Shown: one piece after another, positions 52,486 to 61,652 of the stretch | Layout: each line of letters starts with the position of its first letter | How positions within the stretch are numbered: position 1 is the first letter of the stretch | Source of the DNA: Gemmataceae bacterium | Lineage (GTDB): Bacteria > Planctomycetota > Planctomycetia > Gemmatales > Gemmataceae | DNA length: 64,000 nt | Direction: 5' to 3' | Assembly (NCBI GenBank): GCA_022842245.1 | Contig: JALHPZ010000021.1 | Span: forward strand, 1 to 64,000 | The notes under the pieces: generated by a model | What the model was told of the DNA's origin: nothing | The model's input: the letters and a program-made list of their open reading frames with translations, nothing else | The model's database searches: none | Translations under genes and position numbers: made by a program

Positions 52486-54957
52486 TTACTTCCCGCGCTT
52501 CACCACCAGGCGCTCGCCGCGGCGGTACGATTCGGCCGTCAGGCCGGTCGGATTGCTGCGCACCGTGATCGCGCCGGAGGTCCAGGTGTCCCACACCGGC
52601 GCGCCGCCGGCGTCGCCGGGGCGCACGGCCGACTCGGCGCGGTTGCTCCGGCTGACCACCACGAACGCCGGCGTACACCATCGTACCAGCTCCGGCGCGA
52701 ACGCGGCCCGGCTGCCGTGGTGCGGGGCCATCAGCACGTCGCACGGGGTCGGCGGCAGGCCGAGCAGGCGCAAGGCACCCGCCTTCTCCAGGTCGCCAGT
52801 GAGCAGCATCGAGTGATTGCCGTGCGTCGCGTGCAGCACGAGGCTGCGTTCGTTCTCCGCGCCGTCCGGCCCCTCGCGCGGCGGGTGCAGCACCGCGAAG
52901 GACACCGCGCCGGCGGCGAAACGGTCCCCGGCGGCCGCGACGCGGCTGGGAATTGCCCGCGCGCGGATCGCCAGCAGCACCTCCGCGACTTCCGGTGTCG
53001 GCTTCGTGGCGAACGATGGCGTCATCGTTACCTGACCGACGGGGAAGCGGCGAAACAATTCCGTCACCCCGTTGAAGTGATCGAGGTCGGCGTGCGAGAG
53101 GAAGAGTTCGTCGACGCGCGCGATGCCGCGCTTCCAGAGGTAGGGGGCGATGATCCGTCGCACGGCGTCCGGCCCGGCCATCGTGCCGGCGTCGTAGAGG
53201 AACGTGCGGCCGTCGGGCAGCTCGAGCACGGTGCAGCCGCCGTGGCCGACGGCGAGAAAGGTCACGCGGAGTTCGTCGGTGGCCGGGCGTGGCAAGCCGA
53301 CGAGGCCGAGGCCGAGCCACGCGAGCAGCAGGTAGAGGAGCCGGCGGTCCGCGAGCAGGATGTAAGCGATCAGGATGCCGTAGAAGGCGATGGTCCACCC
53401 GAGCGGCGGCGTGGGAACGTACACGCTCGCGCCGGGGAGGGCGTCCGCGAAGCGGACGAGGGAATCGCACCACGACAGGCCGACGCCGACGATGAATCCG
53501 AGAGGCGGGATCGAACCCACGAGCAGGAGCAGGAAGCCGGCGAGCATCGCGATGGAGGTGAGCAGGATGAGCGGCGGGCCGAGGACGAGGCCGGCGGGAG
53601 GCACGACATTCTGGCGGAGCATGACGATCGGCGCGTTCGTCACGGTGAGGACGAAGGTGATGCCGTACCAGACGAGCATGGCGCGCAGCAGGGCGCGCAG
53701 GAGTTTCTCGAAGGTCGAGCGTGATTCGGCGAGGAGCTGCTCCATCGGCGTGGGTTCCTTCGGTGCGAACCAGCGGACGGTGCCCCACATCAGGACGAAG
53801 ACGGAGAGGAAGGAAAGCTGGCAGCCGGTGGTGAAGGGGTCGGTGGGGTTCCAGGCGACGACGGCGAGCCAGGCGAGGGCGAAGGTATTGGCGCGGTGGA
53901 CGGGCCGGCGGAGGAGCAGTCCGCCGCAGGCGATGGCGACCATGATCGCCGCGCGGGCGGCGGAGGGTCGCAGCCCGGTGAGGACGGCGTAACCGACCAC
54001 GAGCGCGACGACGGCGAGGGCACCGGCGCGTCGGCGCACGCCGACGATGCGCAGCGTCCACCAGACGAACCCGGCGAGGATGACGAGGTGCTGGCCGGAG
54101 ATGGCGAGTACGTGGAGGACGCCGGTGCGGGCAAAGGCGTCCCATTCGTCGCGGTCCATCGCGGAGCCGTCGCCGAGCAACAGCGCGCGGGCCAGTGCGG
54201 CCTCGCGGGGCGGCAGGGCGTCGTCGAGGAGCCGCGTGAAGTGCCCGTGCAATCGGGCCAGCACGGCCCAGCGGCGGCCGCGATCGTCCAACCGCGCCAC
54301 GGTGTCGTCGGCCTTCGTGCAGCGCAGCTCACCGCGAATACGTTCGTCCTGCAGGTGCTCCGCGAAGTCCCACTCGCCGGGGTTCCCGGGCGGCGACGGA
54401 CGGGAGAGCAGGCCGGTCGCCTCGATCTCGTCGCCGACGCGCAGGGCGTCGAAGGGTGGCCGGTCCGCGGCCCCGACGATCCGTTCGACGGTGAGTCGCA
54501 ATCGACCGGAGACGGGAATCCAGCCGCCGGTACCGTCGGCGAGTTCAGTGGCGTCGAGGATCGTGGTGGCGCGGTCGACGCGCCGGGCCGGGCCGAAGAG
54601 ATCGGTATCGCTGCGCCGCACGACGGGGGGCCGGTCGAGGAGGCCGCGGACGCGGGCGACCGCCGGCTGCTCGCCGAGGAATCGGCCGATGTCATCGGCG
54701 GGGAAGACGTTTCGGTGCGTGTGGTGGTGCGCCGCGGCGAGTCCGGCGACGGCGATCCAGAACCCGATGGGAACGCGGGCGGCCAAGCCGGCGATCAGAC
54801 CGAGTGCGGCGGCGAGGAACGCGAGCGCGAGAGGCGGGCCGACGAAGCGATCGACGATCAAGCCCGCCGTCGCGGCGAGTGCGAAGGGGACGAGCGGCGC
54901 CCGCACGAACTCCCGCCACGGCGGCGGCGCGGACGGCGGCGGAAGGGCTTCGATCAT
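52486..54957 (-). CDS. comEC: ComEC/Rec2-type DNA uptake channel
   Basis: 823 residues. N-terminal membrane helices (about 20-75), a soluble OB-like domain (about 95-215), the competence core of several helices with HVLAISGQHLVILAGFVWW near 280, then a C-terminal metallo-beta-lactamase-like domain (LELPDGRTFLYDAG, FLSHADLDHFNG with the metal motif HxDxDH, and APHHGSR). This three-part order is typical of ComEC, which carries single-stranded DNA across the inner membrane in natural transformation. No other competence gene is nearby. Confidence 0.92.
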   Translation of the reverse strand: MIEALPPPSAPPPWREFVRAPLVPFALAATAGLIVDRFVGPPLALAFLAAALGLIAGLAARVPIGFWIAVAGLAAAHHHTHRNVFPADDIGRFLGEQPAVARVRGLLDRPPVVRRSDTDLFGPARRVDRATTILDATELADGTGGWIPVSGRLRLTVERIVGAADRPPFDALRVGDEIEATGLLSRPSPPGNPGEWDFAEHLQDERIRGELRCTKADDTVARLDDRGRRWAVLARLHGHFTRLLDDALPPREAALARALLLGDGSAMDRDEWDAFARTGVLHVLAISGQHLVILAGFVWWTLRIVGVRRRAGALAVVALVVGYAVLTGLRPSAARAAIMVAIACGGLLLRRPVHRANTFALAWLAVVAWNPTDPFTTGCQLSFLSVFVLMWGTVRWFAPKEPTPMEQLLAESRSTFEKLLRALLRAMLVWYGITFVLTVTNAPIVMLRQNVVPPAGLVLGPPLILLTSIAMLAGFLLLLVGSIPPLGFIVGVGLSWCDSLVRFADALPGASVYVPTPPLGWTIAFYGILIAYILLADRRLLYLLLAWLGLGLVGLPRPATDELRVTFLAVGHGGCTVLELPDGRTFLYDAGTMAGPDAVRRIIAPYLWKRGIARVDELFLSHADLDHFNGVTELFRRFPVGQVTMTPSFATKPTPEVAEVLLAIRARAIPSRVAAAGDRFAAGAVSFAVLHPPREGPDGAENERSLVLHATHGNHSMLLTGDLEKAGALRLLGLPPTPCDVLMAPHHGSRAAFAPELVRWCTPAFVVVSRSNRAESAVRPGDAGGAPVWDTWTSGAITVRSNPTGLTAESYRRGERLVVKRGK

Positions 54958-55042
54958 CGCCGCATCATCCGCGAACGATCGGCGGGGTCAAGCGCAAATG
55001 CGATCACTCGTCGATCCTCGCCATGCGCCCGACAATGGGCGT

Positions 55043-56134
55043 ATGGAATCCGTCCGAGTGAATTTGGGGCCACGCTCCTACGATATCCGATTCGCCGGGG
55101 AAGCAGGCAGTTTCGCCGATTTCGTCCGGTTCTCGGTGCCGCGCGCCCGGCATGCCCTCGTCGTGGCCGACGCGCACACCGCGCCGCACGCCGAACATGT
55201 GCGCGACGCCATCCGCGCCATCGGCATCCGTTCGGAACTCGCGATCGTGCCCAGCGGCGAAGCGACGAAGTCGCTGGAGCAGTTCGGGAAACTGCTGGAT
55301 GCGCTCGCGGACCTGCCCGCCGACCGGCAGACTCCGGTCTTTGCCGTCGGCGGCGGTGTCGTCGGTGATCTCGCGGGTTTCGCGGCCGCATCGTACAACC
55401 GCGGCCTGCCCCTCGTCATGGTGCCCACCACGCTCCTGTCGATGGTCGATTCGTCCGTCGGCGGCAAGACCGGCATCAACCACGCGAAGGGGAAGAACCT
55501 GATCGGCGCGTTCCACCAGCCCGCCGGCGTCTGGATCGACCCGGCGTTCCTGGAGACGCTGCCGGACCGCGAGTTCCGCAGCGGCCTTGCCGAAGTCGTG
55601 AAGTACGGCGTGATCCAAGATGCCGAATTCTTCGCCTGGCAGGAAGCGAACGCGACGGCGATCCGGTCGCGGGACCGCGGCGCGATCGAACGGATCGTGG
55701 CGCGGTGCTGCCGGCTAAAGGCGGACGTCGTCGAGCAGGACGAGCGCGAGGAGACCGGCCTGCGGGCGATCCTGAACTACGGCCACACCTTCGCGCACGC
55801 CTTCGAGACGCTCGGCGGCTACGGCGCGTGGCTGCACGGCGAGGCGGTGGCCGCCGGCATGGTCTGCGCGTCGCGGCTGGCGGAACGGCTCGGCCGCATC
55901 GACGCGACCGTCACGCGGCGCCAGGTGAAGCTGCTCGAAGCGTTCGGCTTGCCCGTACTGCGGAAGCCGGATTGGCCGGCGGACGCGCTCATCGACATCA
56001 TGCGCCGCGACAAGAAAGCCGCGGCCGGCCGGCTGCGCTTCATCCTGCCGACGAAACTCGGGCACGTGGAATTCGTGGACGATGTGCCGGAGGAACTGGT
56101 ACTCGAAATCTTGAATTGGAACCTGAGCGTTTAG
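55043..56134 (+). CDS. aroB: 3-dehydroquinate synthase
   Basis: 363 residues, the family length. Converts DAHP to 3-dehydroquinate in the shikimate pathway, with NAD and zinc. NAD-binding GGGVVGDLAGFAAA and PTTLLSMVDSSVGGKTGIN, and the metal ligands in GLAEVVKYG, NYGHTFAHAFE and LHGEAVAAGM are all present. Divergent from comEC (85 bp). The stop codon lies inside the left arm of a 30-bp inverted repeat. A 2-epi-5-epi-valiolone synthase or EboD-type relative is possible but the motifs fit AroB. Confidence 0.93.
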   Translation: MESVRVNLGPRSYDIRFAGEAGSFADFVRFSVPRARHALVVADAHTAPHAEHVRDAIRAIGIRSELAIVPSGEATKSLEQFGKLLDALADLPADRQTPVFAVGGGVVGDLAGFAAASYNRGLPLVMVPTTLLSMVDSSVGGKTGINHAKGKNLIGAFHQPAGVWIDPAFLETLPDREFRSGLAEVVKYGVIQDAEFFAWQEANATAIRSRDRGAIERIVARCCRLKADVVEQDEREETGLRAILNYGHTFAHAFETLGGYGAWLHGEAVAAGMVCASRLAERLGRIDATVTRRQVKLLEAFGLPVLRKPDWPADALIDIMRRDKKAAAGRLRFILPTKLGHVEFVDDVPEELVLEILNWNLSV

Positions 56135-56219
56135 CGGCGAGGCGGAGTCCGCGGAGCCAAACGCGGAACAGGGATCGCCCGTCGTGCTCGGCTCCGCGGA
56201 CTCCGCCTCGCCGCTAAAC
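56129..56219. repeat. Perfect 30-bp inverted repeat overlapping the aroB stop
   Basis: Arms 56129-56158 and 56190-56219, 30 of 30 matched, loop 31 nt. The core GGCTCCGCGGACTCCGCCTC is the dispersed element also seen at 6813-6852 and 37814-37852. The aroB stop (56132-56134) is inside the left arm; the right arm ends 10 bp before the next start. Confidence 0.95.
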
Positions 56220-56228
56220 GTAAACACC

Positions 56229-57446
56229 ATGACCCGCGAAAGTGTCGTCGATTTCCTCCGCGATCGCGTCTATCTGGCGAAGCTCGCCGCCATCATCCTT
56301 TGGGTCTGTTACGCGCTCAGCATCCTCCTCGGGGACGGTTATGGCACCTTCAACCTCAAGGGCGAAGTCAACGGCGCCGACCACCTGGCCTGGTACACTG
56401 CCGCCCGGCTCATCGCCGAAGGCCACCCCGACAAAGTGTACGACTACGACTACGTCGCCCGCTACCAGCATGATCTCGTTCCAAAGGAACGCTGGAACTC
56501 GCTGATGGCGTACCGGAATCCGCCGTTCTACGCGCTCCTCTACCTGCCAACCTGCCAACTGCCGTTCACCGTGAGTTGGGCACTCTGGTGCCTCATTTAC
56601 TTGGTCTGGCTCCGACTCGCCGTGCGCTGGCTCGGTGGCGACCGTCGCGATTTCCTCTGGCTGCTCACGTTCTTTCCCACCTTCACCGCCTTCAGTTACG
56701 GACAGAACAGCCTTATCAGCTTCACGATCCTCGCCGCCACCTACCGCCTGCTGAAGGACGACCGCATCTTTTACGCCGGCCTCATTGCGGGCCTGCTCTG
56801 GTTCAAGCCGCCCATGCTCACCGGCCTGGTGCTGTGGGGCCTGCTCGACTTCCGCCGATTCTGGCCCGCCGCCCTGGGCGTCCTGCTCACAGGTTTGATC
56901 CTCACGCTGGGCACCTATCCGATCGTGCCCGAAGTTTGGGACGGCTTCATTCGCAGCCTCACGGGCAATGTGAAATTCGACAACTTCGAACAATTCAAGA
57001 TGCACAACCCGCTCGCGTTCTTCCGGCTGCTCGCGCCGGACGCGAAGGCGTGGCATTGGCCCCTAGCCGCGGTTTGTGCACTGCTGGCTATCGCATGGTT
57101 CGTCCGCGTCTGGCGCGTGCATCGTTGCGACCTGCCCGTGATGTTCGGCGCCGTCGTCTTCGTCACGCTCTGGGGTTCCCCGCACGCCCTCATCTACGAG
57201 TGGAGCGTGCTCGGCGTCACGGCCGTGCTCTGGTGGCGGAAACTCGCGACCGACGCTCCGGCACGGTTCGTGCTGTTCGGTACGGCGTGGCTGGCGTTCT
57301 TCCTCAGCACGCACTTCGCGGAGATGCAGGTGAACAACACCGGACGCGCCGTGCAGGTCAGCGTTCCAATTCTGGCGGCGGTGGCGGTGTTCGCCCTCAA
57401 GTTCCTGGCGCGCGATTCCGCCGCGCAGGGCGGAGGTGTACAATAA
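56229..57446 (+). CDS. GT87/DUF2029-like polyprenyl-phosphate glycosyltransferase
   Basis: 405 residues from the ATG at 56229. Ten or so membrane helices spread over the length (for example 14-32, 105-130, 150-170, 205-225, 230-250, 290-310). A short extracytoplasmic loop after the first helix carries DHLAWYTAARLIAEGHPDKVYDYD, which fits the first-loop Asp catalytic site of GT-C enzymes of the DUF2029 (alpha-mannosyltransferase) family that use polyprenyl-phosphate sugars. FSYGQNSLISFTILAATYRL and GLLWFKPPML are also typical. It would add a sugar to a lipid or glycan outside the membrane. Confidence 0.85.
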   Translation: MTRESVVDFLRDRVYLAKLAAIILWVCYALSILLGDGYGTFNLKGEVNGADHLAWYTAARLIAEGHPDKVYDYDYVARYQHDLVPKERWNSLMAYRNPPFYALLYLPTCQLPFTVSWALWCLIYLVWLRLAVRWLGGDRRDFLWLLTFFPTFTAFSYGQNSLISFTILAATYRLLKDDRIFYAGLIAGLLWFKPPMLTGLVLWGLLDFRRFWPAALGVLLTGLILTLGTYPIVPEVWDGFIRSLTGNVKFDNFEQFKMHNPLAFFRLLAPDAKAWHWPLAAVCALLAIAWFVRVWRVHRCDLPVMFGAVVFVTLWGSPHALIYEWSVLGVTAVLWWRKLATDAPARFVLFGTAWLAFFLSTHFAEMQVNNTGRAVQVSVPILAAVAVFALKFLARDSAAQGGGVQ

Positions 57447-57451
57447 CGACC

Positions 57452-58075
57452 ATGACCCCGACGATTGCCGAACCCATCGTTGCGACCCCGCCGCCGAACG
57501 ACGCGCCGCTTGATGCGTTTCCAAATCGGAATCTGTTGACGGCTGCCGACTTGGCAATGTTGCCCACCGATCTACCCGGCGGCACGGTTAAATATGAATT
57601 GAACGATGGATTGCTGGTCATCATGGCTCCTCCCGGCGATTTCCACGCTCGGTATCAAGCCAAAACGATCATCCGCTTGGACCTTGCCGAATCCATGGGT
57701 ATTGGAGAAGTCCGTGGCGAGGTCGGTATCGTTCTCCGACGCAAACCCGATCGCGTTGTAGGGGCCGACGCGGCGTTCATTCTGAGGAAGTCGTTACCGG
57801 CTCGGATGTCGCCCGAAGGCTACCTCGAAACCATCCCCGAACTCGTCGTCGAAGTCCGCAGCAAGAACGACACGAACGCCGAGATCGTCGCCATGGCCGA
57901 GGAATACATCGCCGCCGGCGTGCAGGTTGTCTGGGTCGTCGACCCGCTCGCGCGGACCGTCGCGGCGCATCGGGCCGATACCTCCGTGCAGGTCTTCCGC
58001 GGCGACGAACCGGTCACGTGCGACCTCCTGCCCGGCTTCGCCGTACCCGCCGCGCGGTTCTTTGATGGCGTCTGA
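57452..58075 (+). CDS. Uma2 family protein (PD-(D/E)XK fold)
   Basis: 207 residues from the ATG at 57452, 5 bp after the previous stop. The sequence contains the Uma2/DUF820 landmarks: YELNDGLLVIMAPPGDFHA, PDRVVGADAAFI, and PELVVEVRSKND near 130, where Asp/Glu and the polar residue form the restriction-endonuclease-like active site, then VWVVDPLARTV. These small putative nucleases occur in dozens of copies in cyanobacteria and planctomycetes; their targets are unknown. AT content is slightly raised at the N-terminus. Confidence 0.88.
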   Translation: MTPTIAEPIVATPPPNDAPLDAFPNRNLLTAADLAMLPTDLPGGTVKYELNDGLLVIMAPPGDFHARYQAKTIIRLDLAESMGIGEVRGEVGIVLRRKPDRVVGADAAFILRKSLPARMSPEGYLETIPELVVEVRSKNDTNAEIVAMAEEYIAAGVQVVWVVDPLARTVAAHRADTSVQVFRGDEPVTCDLLPGFAVPAARFFDGV

Positions 58076-58205
58076 CACCGGCCGATTCTGACGATTGCGG
58101 TATGTCCCGCCGCCCCGGCGACGCCCAGCGCCCGCTTGACCTCTTCGCCCTTTCATCGACAATAACCGTTCCTCCCGCCCACGTGCCTCTCCCAACACGG
58201 ACACC

Positions 58206-59411
58206 ATGCCTGACCGACGCGTAGGAATCTGGCTCATCGGCGCCTTCGGCGGTGTTGGCACCACCACGGCTGTCGGCCTCGCCGCCCTCGCCAAGGGCCT
58301 CACCTCGACCACCGGACTTGTCACGGAACTCCCCGCCTTCCTCGGTGCCGACTTCGACGCTCCGGCAACATTCACGGTCGGCGGCCACGACATCCGCCAG
58401 ACCACCTTCGCCGCCGCCGCCCGCGAACTCCACGAACGCTCGAACGTTTTCTCCGCTCCGCTGCTGGCCGCCATTGAAACCACGCTCGACACCTGGTCCA
58501 AGAATGTCCGCCCTGGCGTGATCTACCACGCGAATGCCGCCATCGCAGCCATGGCGGACCGCAAGGACGTGCGCGCCGCCGCCAGCCCCGCCGCCGCCAT
58601 CGAACAAATCCAGTCCGACCTCCGCGCGTTCCAGCGCGAGCACCGGCTCGACCAACTCGTCGTTGTCAACGTCGCCAGCACCGAACCGCCGTTCGAACTA
58701 ACTGAAATCCATCACTCACTCGAGAAGCTGAAGGCGGCGCTGGCGAAGGATGCCGCCGAACTGCCGACGAGCAGCCTGTACGCCTACGCGGCGATCGACG
58801 CGGAATATCCGTACGTGAACCTGACACCCAGCCGCGGGGCGACGATGCCCGCCTTGGAGGAATTGGCCATCCAAGAAAGCGTGCCGACATGCGGGCAGGA
58901 CGCCAAGACCGGCGAGACACTGATGAAGTCGGTGCTCGCCCCGCTCTTTGCACGCCGCAACCTGCGAGTGCTGAGCTGGGTCGGCCACAACATCCTCGGC
59001 AACCGCGACGGGCAGGTGCTCACCGACCCGCAGAACAAGGCCAGCAAGGTGAAGAGCAAGGATGCGCTCGTCGCGGAACTACTCGGCTACAAGCCGCAGA
59101 CGATCGTCAGCATCGAGTACGTGCCGTCGCTCGACGACTGGAAGACCGCGTGGGACCATATCCACTACGAGGGCTTCCTCGGCACCAAGATGACGCTCCA
59201 GTTCACGTGGCAGGGCTGCGATTCGATCCTCGCCGCGCCGCTCGTAATCGACCTCGCCCGACTAGCCTTGCGCGCCCAGCGCCGCGGCGAGAAGGGCAAC
59301 CTTCCCGCCCTCGCGTGCTTCTTCAAGTCGCCTATCGGCGTCGCCGATCACGACTTCGGCCGACAATTCGAAATGCTGGAACAGTATATAGCCTCTGATG
59401 AACGCAGATAG
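58206..59411 (+). CDS. ino1: Inositol-3-phosphate synthase
   Basis: 401 residues. NAD-dependent enzyme that cyclises glucose 6-phosphate to inositol 3-phosphate, the first step of inositol lipid and solute synthesis. The Rossmann motif IWLIGAFGGVGTTTAVGLAAL is at 8-28; VVNVASTEPPF near 158, PSRGATMPALEELA near 216, SWVGHNILGNRDGQVL near 258 (the N-G/R-D region that holds NAD and substrate) and FLGTKMTLQFTWQGCDSILA near 328 are the hallmarks. It is followed after 78 bp by a TIM-barrel isomerase. Confidence 0.92.
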   Translation: MPDRRVGIWLIGAFGGVGTTTAVGLAALAKGLTSTTGLVTELPAFLGADFDAPATFTVGGHDIRQTTFAAAARELHERSNVFSAPLLAAIETTLDTWSKNVRPGVIYHANAAIAAMADRKDVRAAASPAAAIEQIQSDLRAFQREHRLDQLVVVNVASTEPPFELTEIHHSLEKLKAALAKDAAELPTSSLYAYAAIDAEYPYVNLTPSRGATMPALEELAIQESVPTCGQDAKTGETLMKSVLAPLFARRNLRVLSWVGHNILGNRDGQVLTDPQNKASKVKSKDALVAELLGYKPQTIVSIEYVPSLDDWKTAWDHIHYEGFLGTKMTLQFTWQGCDSILAAPLVIDLARLALRAQRRGEKGNLPALACFFKSPIGVADHDFGRQFEMLEQYIASDERR

Positions 59412-59470
59412 ACGCAGATTTGAAAACAGTTTTCATTGTTTGATCCGCGTTCATCTGCGTATATCTGCGG
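59390..59470. repeat. Imperfect inverted words between ino1 and the isomerase
   Basis: ATGAACGCAGATAGACGCAG overlapping the 3' end of ino1, and GCGTTCATCTGCGTATATCT downstream. The ino1 C-terminus (SDERR) is encoded by the first part of this word. Confidence 0.75.
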
Positions 59471-59489
59471 CAAAAATTAGGACCTTGAC

Positions 59490-60344
59490 ATGAAGCTCGC
59501 TTTCTCGACCAACGCCTACTTGAATCACTCCTTCGCCGAGACCTGCAAGCGGCTCGCGGAGATCGGCTATCGCGGTGTAGAGATCATGGCCGACGTGCCG
59601 CATGCCTGGCCGGCGTATCTGCTGCCCGAGCAGAAGGATGGCATCCGCGAGGCGCTCAAGAAGCACCGCCTCAAGATCTCGAACATCAACGCCTTCATGA
59701 TGCACGCCGTCGACGATCCGCGGCAGAAATACTGGCATCCGTCCTGGATCGAACCCGATGTCAATTATCGCCGCATCCGCATCGAGCACACGAAGAAGGC
59801 GCTGACGCTGGCGAAGGAACTCGGCGCACCGTGCATCACGACGGAACCCGGCGGCCCGCTCGAAGGCCGGACGTGGAAGGACTGCCTCAAGCTGTTCGTC
59901 GAGATGCTCAAACCCGTTGTCGAGCACGCGGAGAAGGTCGGCGTGCCGCTGCTCGTGGAACCGGAGCCGGACCTGCTGATCGAGACGGCGGACCAGTATC
60001 TGGAGTTCTCCGAATACTTCCAGACGCCGTTCCTCGGCTTGAACTTCGACATTGGCCACTTTTATTGCGTGAAAGACGACCCCGCCACCACGGTCCACAA
60101 GCTCGCGCCGCTGATCCGGCACGTGCATCTGGAGGACATCGCCGCGACGCGGGTCCACCACCATCTGATCCCCGGCGAGGGCGTCATCGACTTCGGCGCG
60201 ACCCTGAAGGCGCTCGACGAGGTGGGCTATCAGGACTGGGTGACGATCGAGTTGTATACCTGCCACGAGAACCCGGACGCCGCGGCGAAGACGGCCCGCG
60301 AGCGCGTGCTGGCGATCGCGAAAAAGGCGGGCGTGGATCTCTAG
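59490..60344 (+). CDS. Sugar phosphate isomerase/epimerase (AP endonuclease 2 family TIM barrel)
   Basis: 284 residues starting with AGGA upstream. A (beta/alpha)8 barrel of the xylose isomerase-like/AP-endonuclease-2 family. Metal ligands can be seen in order: Glu in LLVEPEPDLL near 155, Asp and His in LNFDIGHFYC near 190, His in RHVHLEDIA near 216, and Glu in VTIELYTCHE near 253. The reaction (isomerisation, epimerisation or dehydration of a sugar) cannot be assigned. Directly after inositol synthase, it may act on inositol or on an inosose, but this is inference. Confidence 0.85.
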   Translation: MKLAFSTNAYLNHSFAETCKRLAEIGYRGVEIMADVPHAWPAYLLPEQKDGIREALKKHRLKISNINAFMMHAVDDPRQKYWHPSWIEPDVNYRRIRIEHTKKALTLAKELGAPCITTEPGGPLEGRTWKDCLKLFVEMLKPVVEHAEKVGVPLLVEPEPDLLIETADQYLEFSEYFQTPFLGLNFDIGHFYCVKDDPATTVHKLAPLIRHVHLEDIAATRVHHHLIPGEGVIDFGATLKALDEVGYQDWVTIELYTCHENPDAAAKTARERVLAIAKKAGVDL

Positions 60345-60392
60345 AAGCGATTATATTACTGGTAATTTTCTCGACTTGTTTGAGCTATTACG

Positions 60393-61646
60393 ATGGCTAC
60401 GAGTCAGTCAGCTTCAAAGAAACCGTTGCCAGACAATATTCGTGTGATTATCGAATGTCATAGATCTTGGCTCGAAACTCGTAATTCGGAATCGGTGCTC
60501 GGAAGGAAAGCGATTCTTGCTGGTCAAGATCTATCCGGCGTTGAATTGAAGGATATCGACTTATCCGAGGCCGATCTTGGCAATGCTAATTTGTCCGATT
60601 CACTTATTGTCAATGTAAACTTCAAGAACGCTATTCTAAACGGAACAAATTTTTCTGGATCAACATTCAGTTCTGTCGGTTTTACGAATTGCCATTTTTC
60701 GAGTACCAACCTATCGAAAGCTTTCCTTTATGGAGCGGATTTGTCATACTCAAAAATTGACGGACACACCAACTTTACGGATGCAAATCTGAGCTGTGCA
60801 GATCTTAACAACACAATAATCTATAGCGCCAATATGTCCGGAGCCAACTTGAACTTGGCCGACTTGACGGGGGCGTCTATTAGCTATTCCAATTTCTCCA
60901 ATTGCGATCTCCGGGGCACGAAGGGTCTGAGGTTAGATTATTGCAATATTCGTGAAGCCCAGTTTACACCTGTTGCTTCACGCTGGTGGGCCCATCTCTC
61001 AAATCGTATCATTCGACCGCTGCACCTGTGGCTGGATCGGATAGGTCGACGCAAGGCGGCGAGATATTTGGATTTCCCGTATACTTATAACGACCCTTGG
61101 TCTGTCTTGCGTCAAATCTATTCCGGGCCACGAGTATTATTCCTGTTCTTCTTCGTAGTGCTGTTTACTCTTCCGTACTTGAGCAGGGCGATATTGCTCA
61201 GCACGGTTTCGTCTGTCGAACAGAGAGCAATCGATTCTTGGGCTCAAGGCAAAGGCCATTGGCCAAACGCCCATAGCGCTATAGCGCGGCCAGGTGCCGA
61301 CGCGATTCCGACGCCATTTGAGAAGCCAGAGGATTGGATTCGAGCGCATTCGCATCCTAAGCCGCTTTGGATGATCTTATTGAAATGGGATCGAGGTGTC
61401 GTTTGGCCCTCCGCTCTTGCAGTATTATTGATCATTTACAACATTGGTATTTACTGTCTAATCACGAGTGTAGGGCCGCTGCGTGATGAGGAAGAGCGAT
61501 CTGGTTGGTCGCCGGAATGGAAAGAATACTCTTATCTAACTTGGATACACCGAATGGTAACTATACTGTTCTACGTCTCTTTTGCTTCGTTCTTGTGGAA
61601 CAGCTATGAACTGCTTAATGAGACGGTCTGGATTCCCATTCAGTAA
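60393..61646 (+). CDS. Pentapeptide-repeat membrane protein, AT-rich
   Basis: 417 residues. From about 43 to 180 there are A(D/N)LXX-type pentapeptide repeats (LSEADLGNANLSDSLIVNVN, LTGASISYSNFSNCDLRGTK), which form a right-handed quadrilateral beta helix. After a linker come three membrane helices at about 245-270, 330-355 and 385-405. The codon use and A+T content differ strongly from all neighbours, indicating acquisition. Proteins with this repeat plus C-terminal membrane segments are of unknown function; ion-channel-like domains occur in related designs. The ribosome site is weak. Confidence 0.82.
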   Translation: MATSQSASKKPLPDNIRVIIECHRSWLETRNSESVLGRKAILAGQDLSGVELKDIDLSEADLGNANLSDSLIVNVNFKNAILNGTNFSGSTFSSVGFTNCHFSSTNLSKAFLYGADLSYSKIDGHTNFTDANLSCADLNNTIIYSANMSGANLNLADLTGASISYSNFSNCDLRGTKGLRLDYCNIREAQFTPVASRWWAHLSNRIIRPLHLWLDRIGRRKAARYLDFPYTYNDPWSVLRQIYSGPRVLFLFFFVVLFTLPYLSRAILLSTVSSVEQRAIDSWAQGKGHWPNAHSAIARPGADAIPTPFEKPEDWIRAHSHPKPLWMILLKWDRGVVWPSALAVLLIIYNIGIYCLITSVGPLRDEEERSGWSPEWKEYSYLTWIHRMVTILFYVSFASFLWNSYELLNETVWIPIQ

Positions 61647-61652
61647 ACTCGA

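Noticed and set aside
55043-60344. ebo operon
   Set aside because: EboA, a TatD-like hydrolase and a UbiA-like prenyltransferase are missing, the isomerase is shorter than I expect for EboE, and the genes are interrupted by GT87-like and Uma2 genes.
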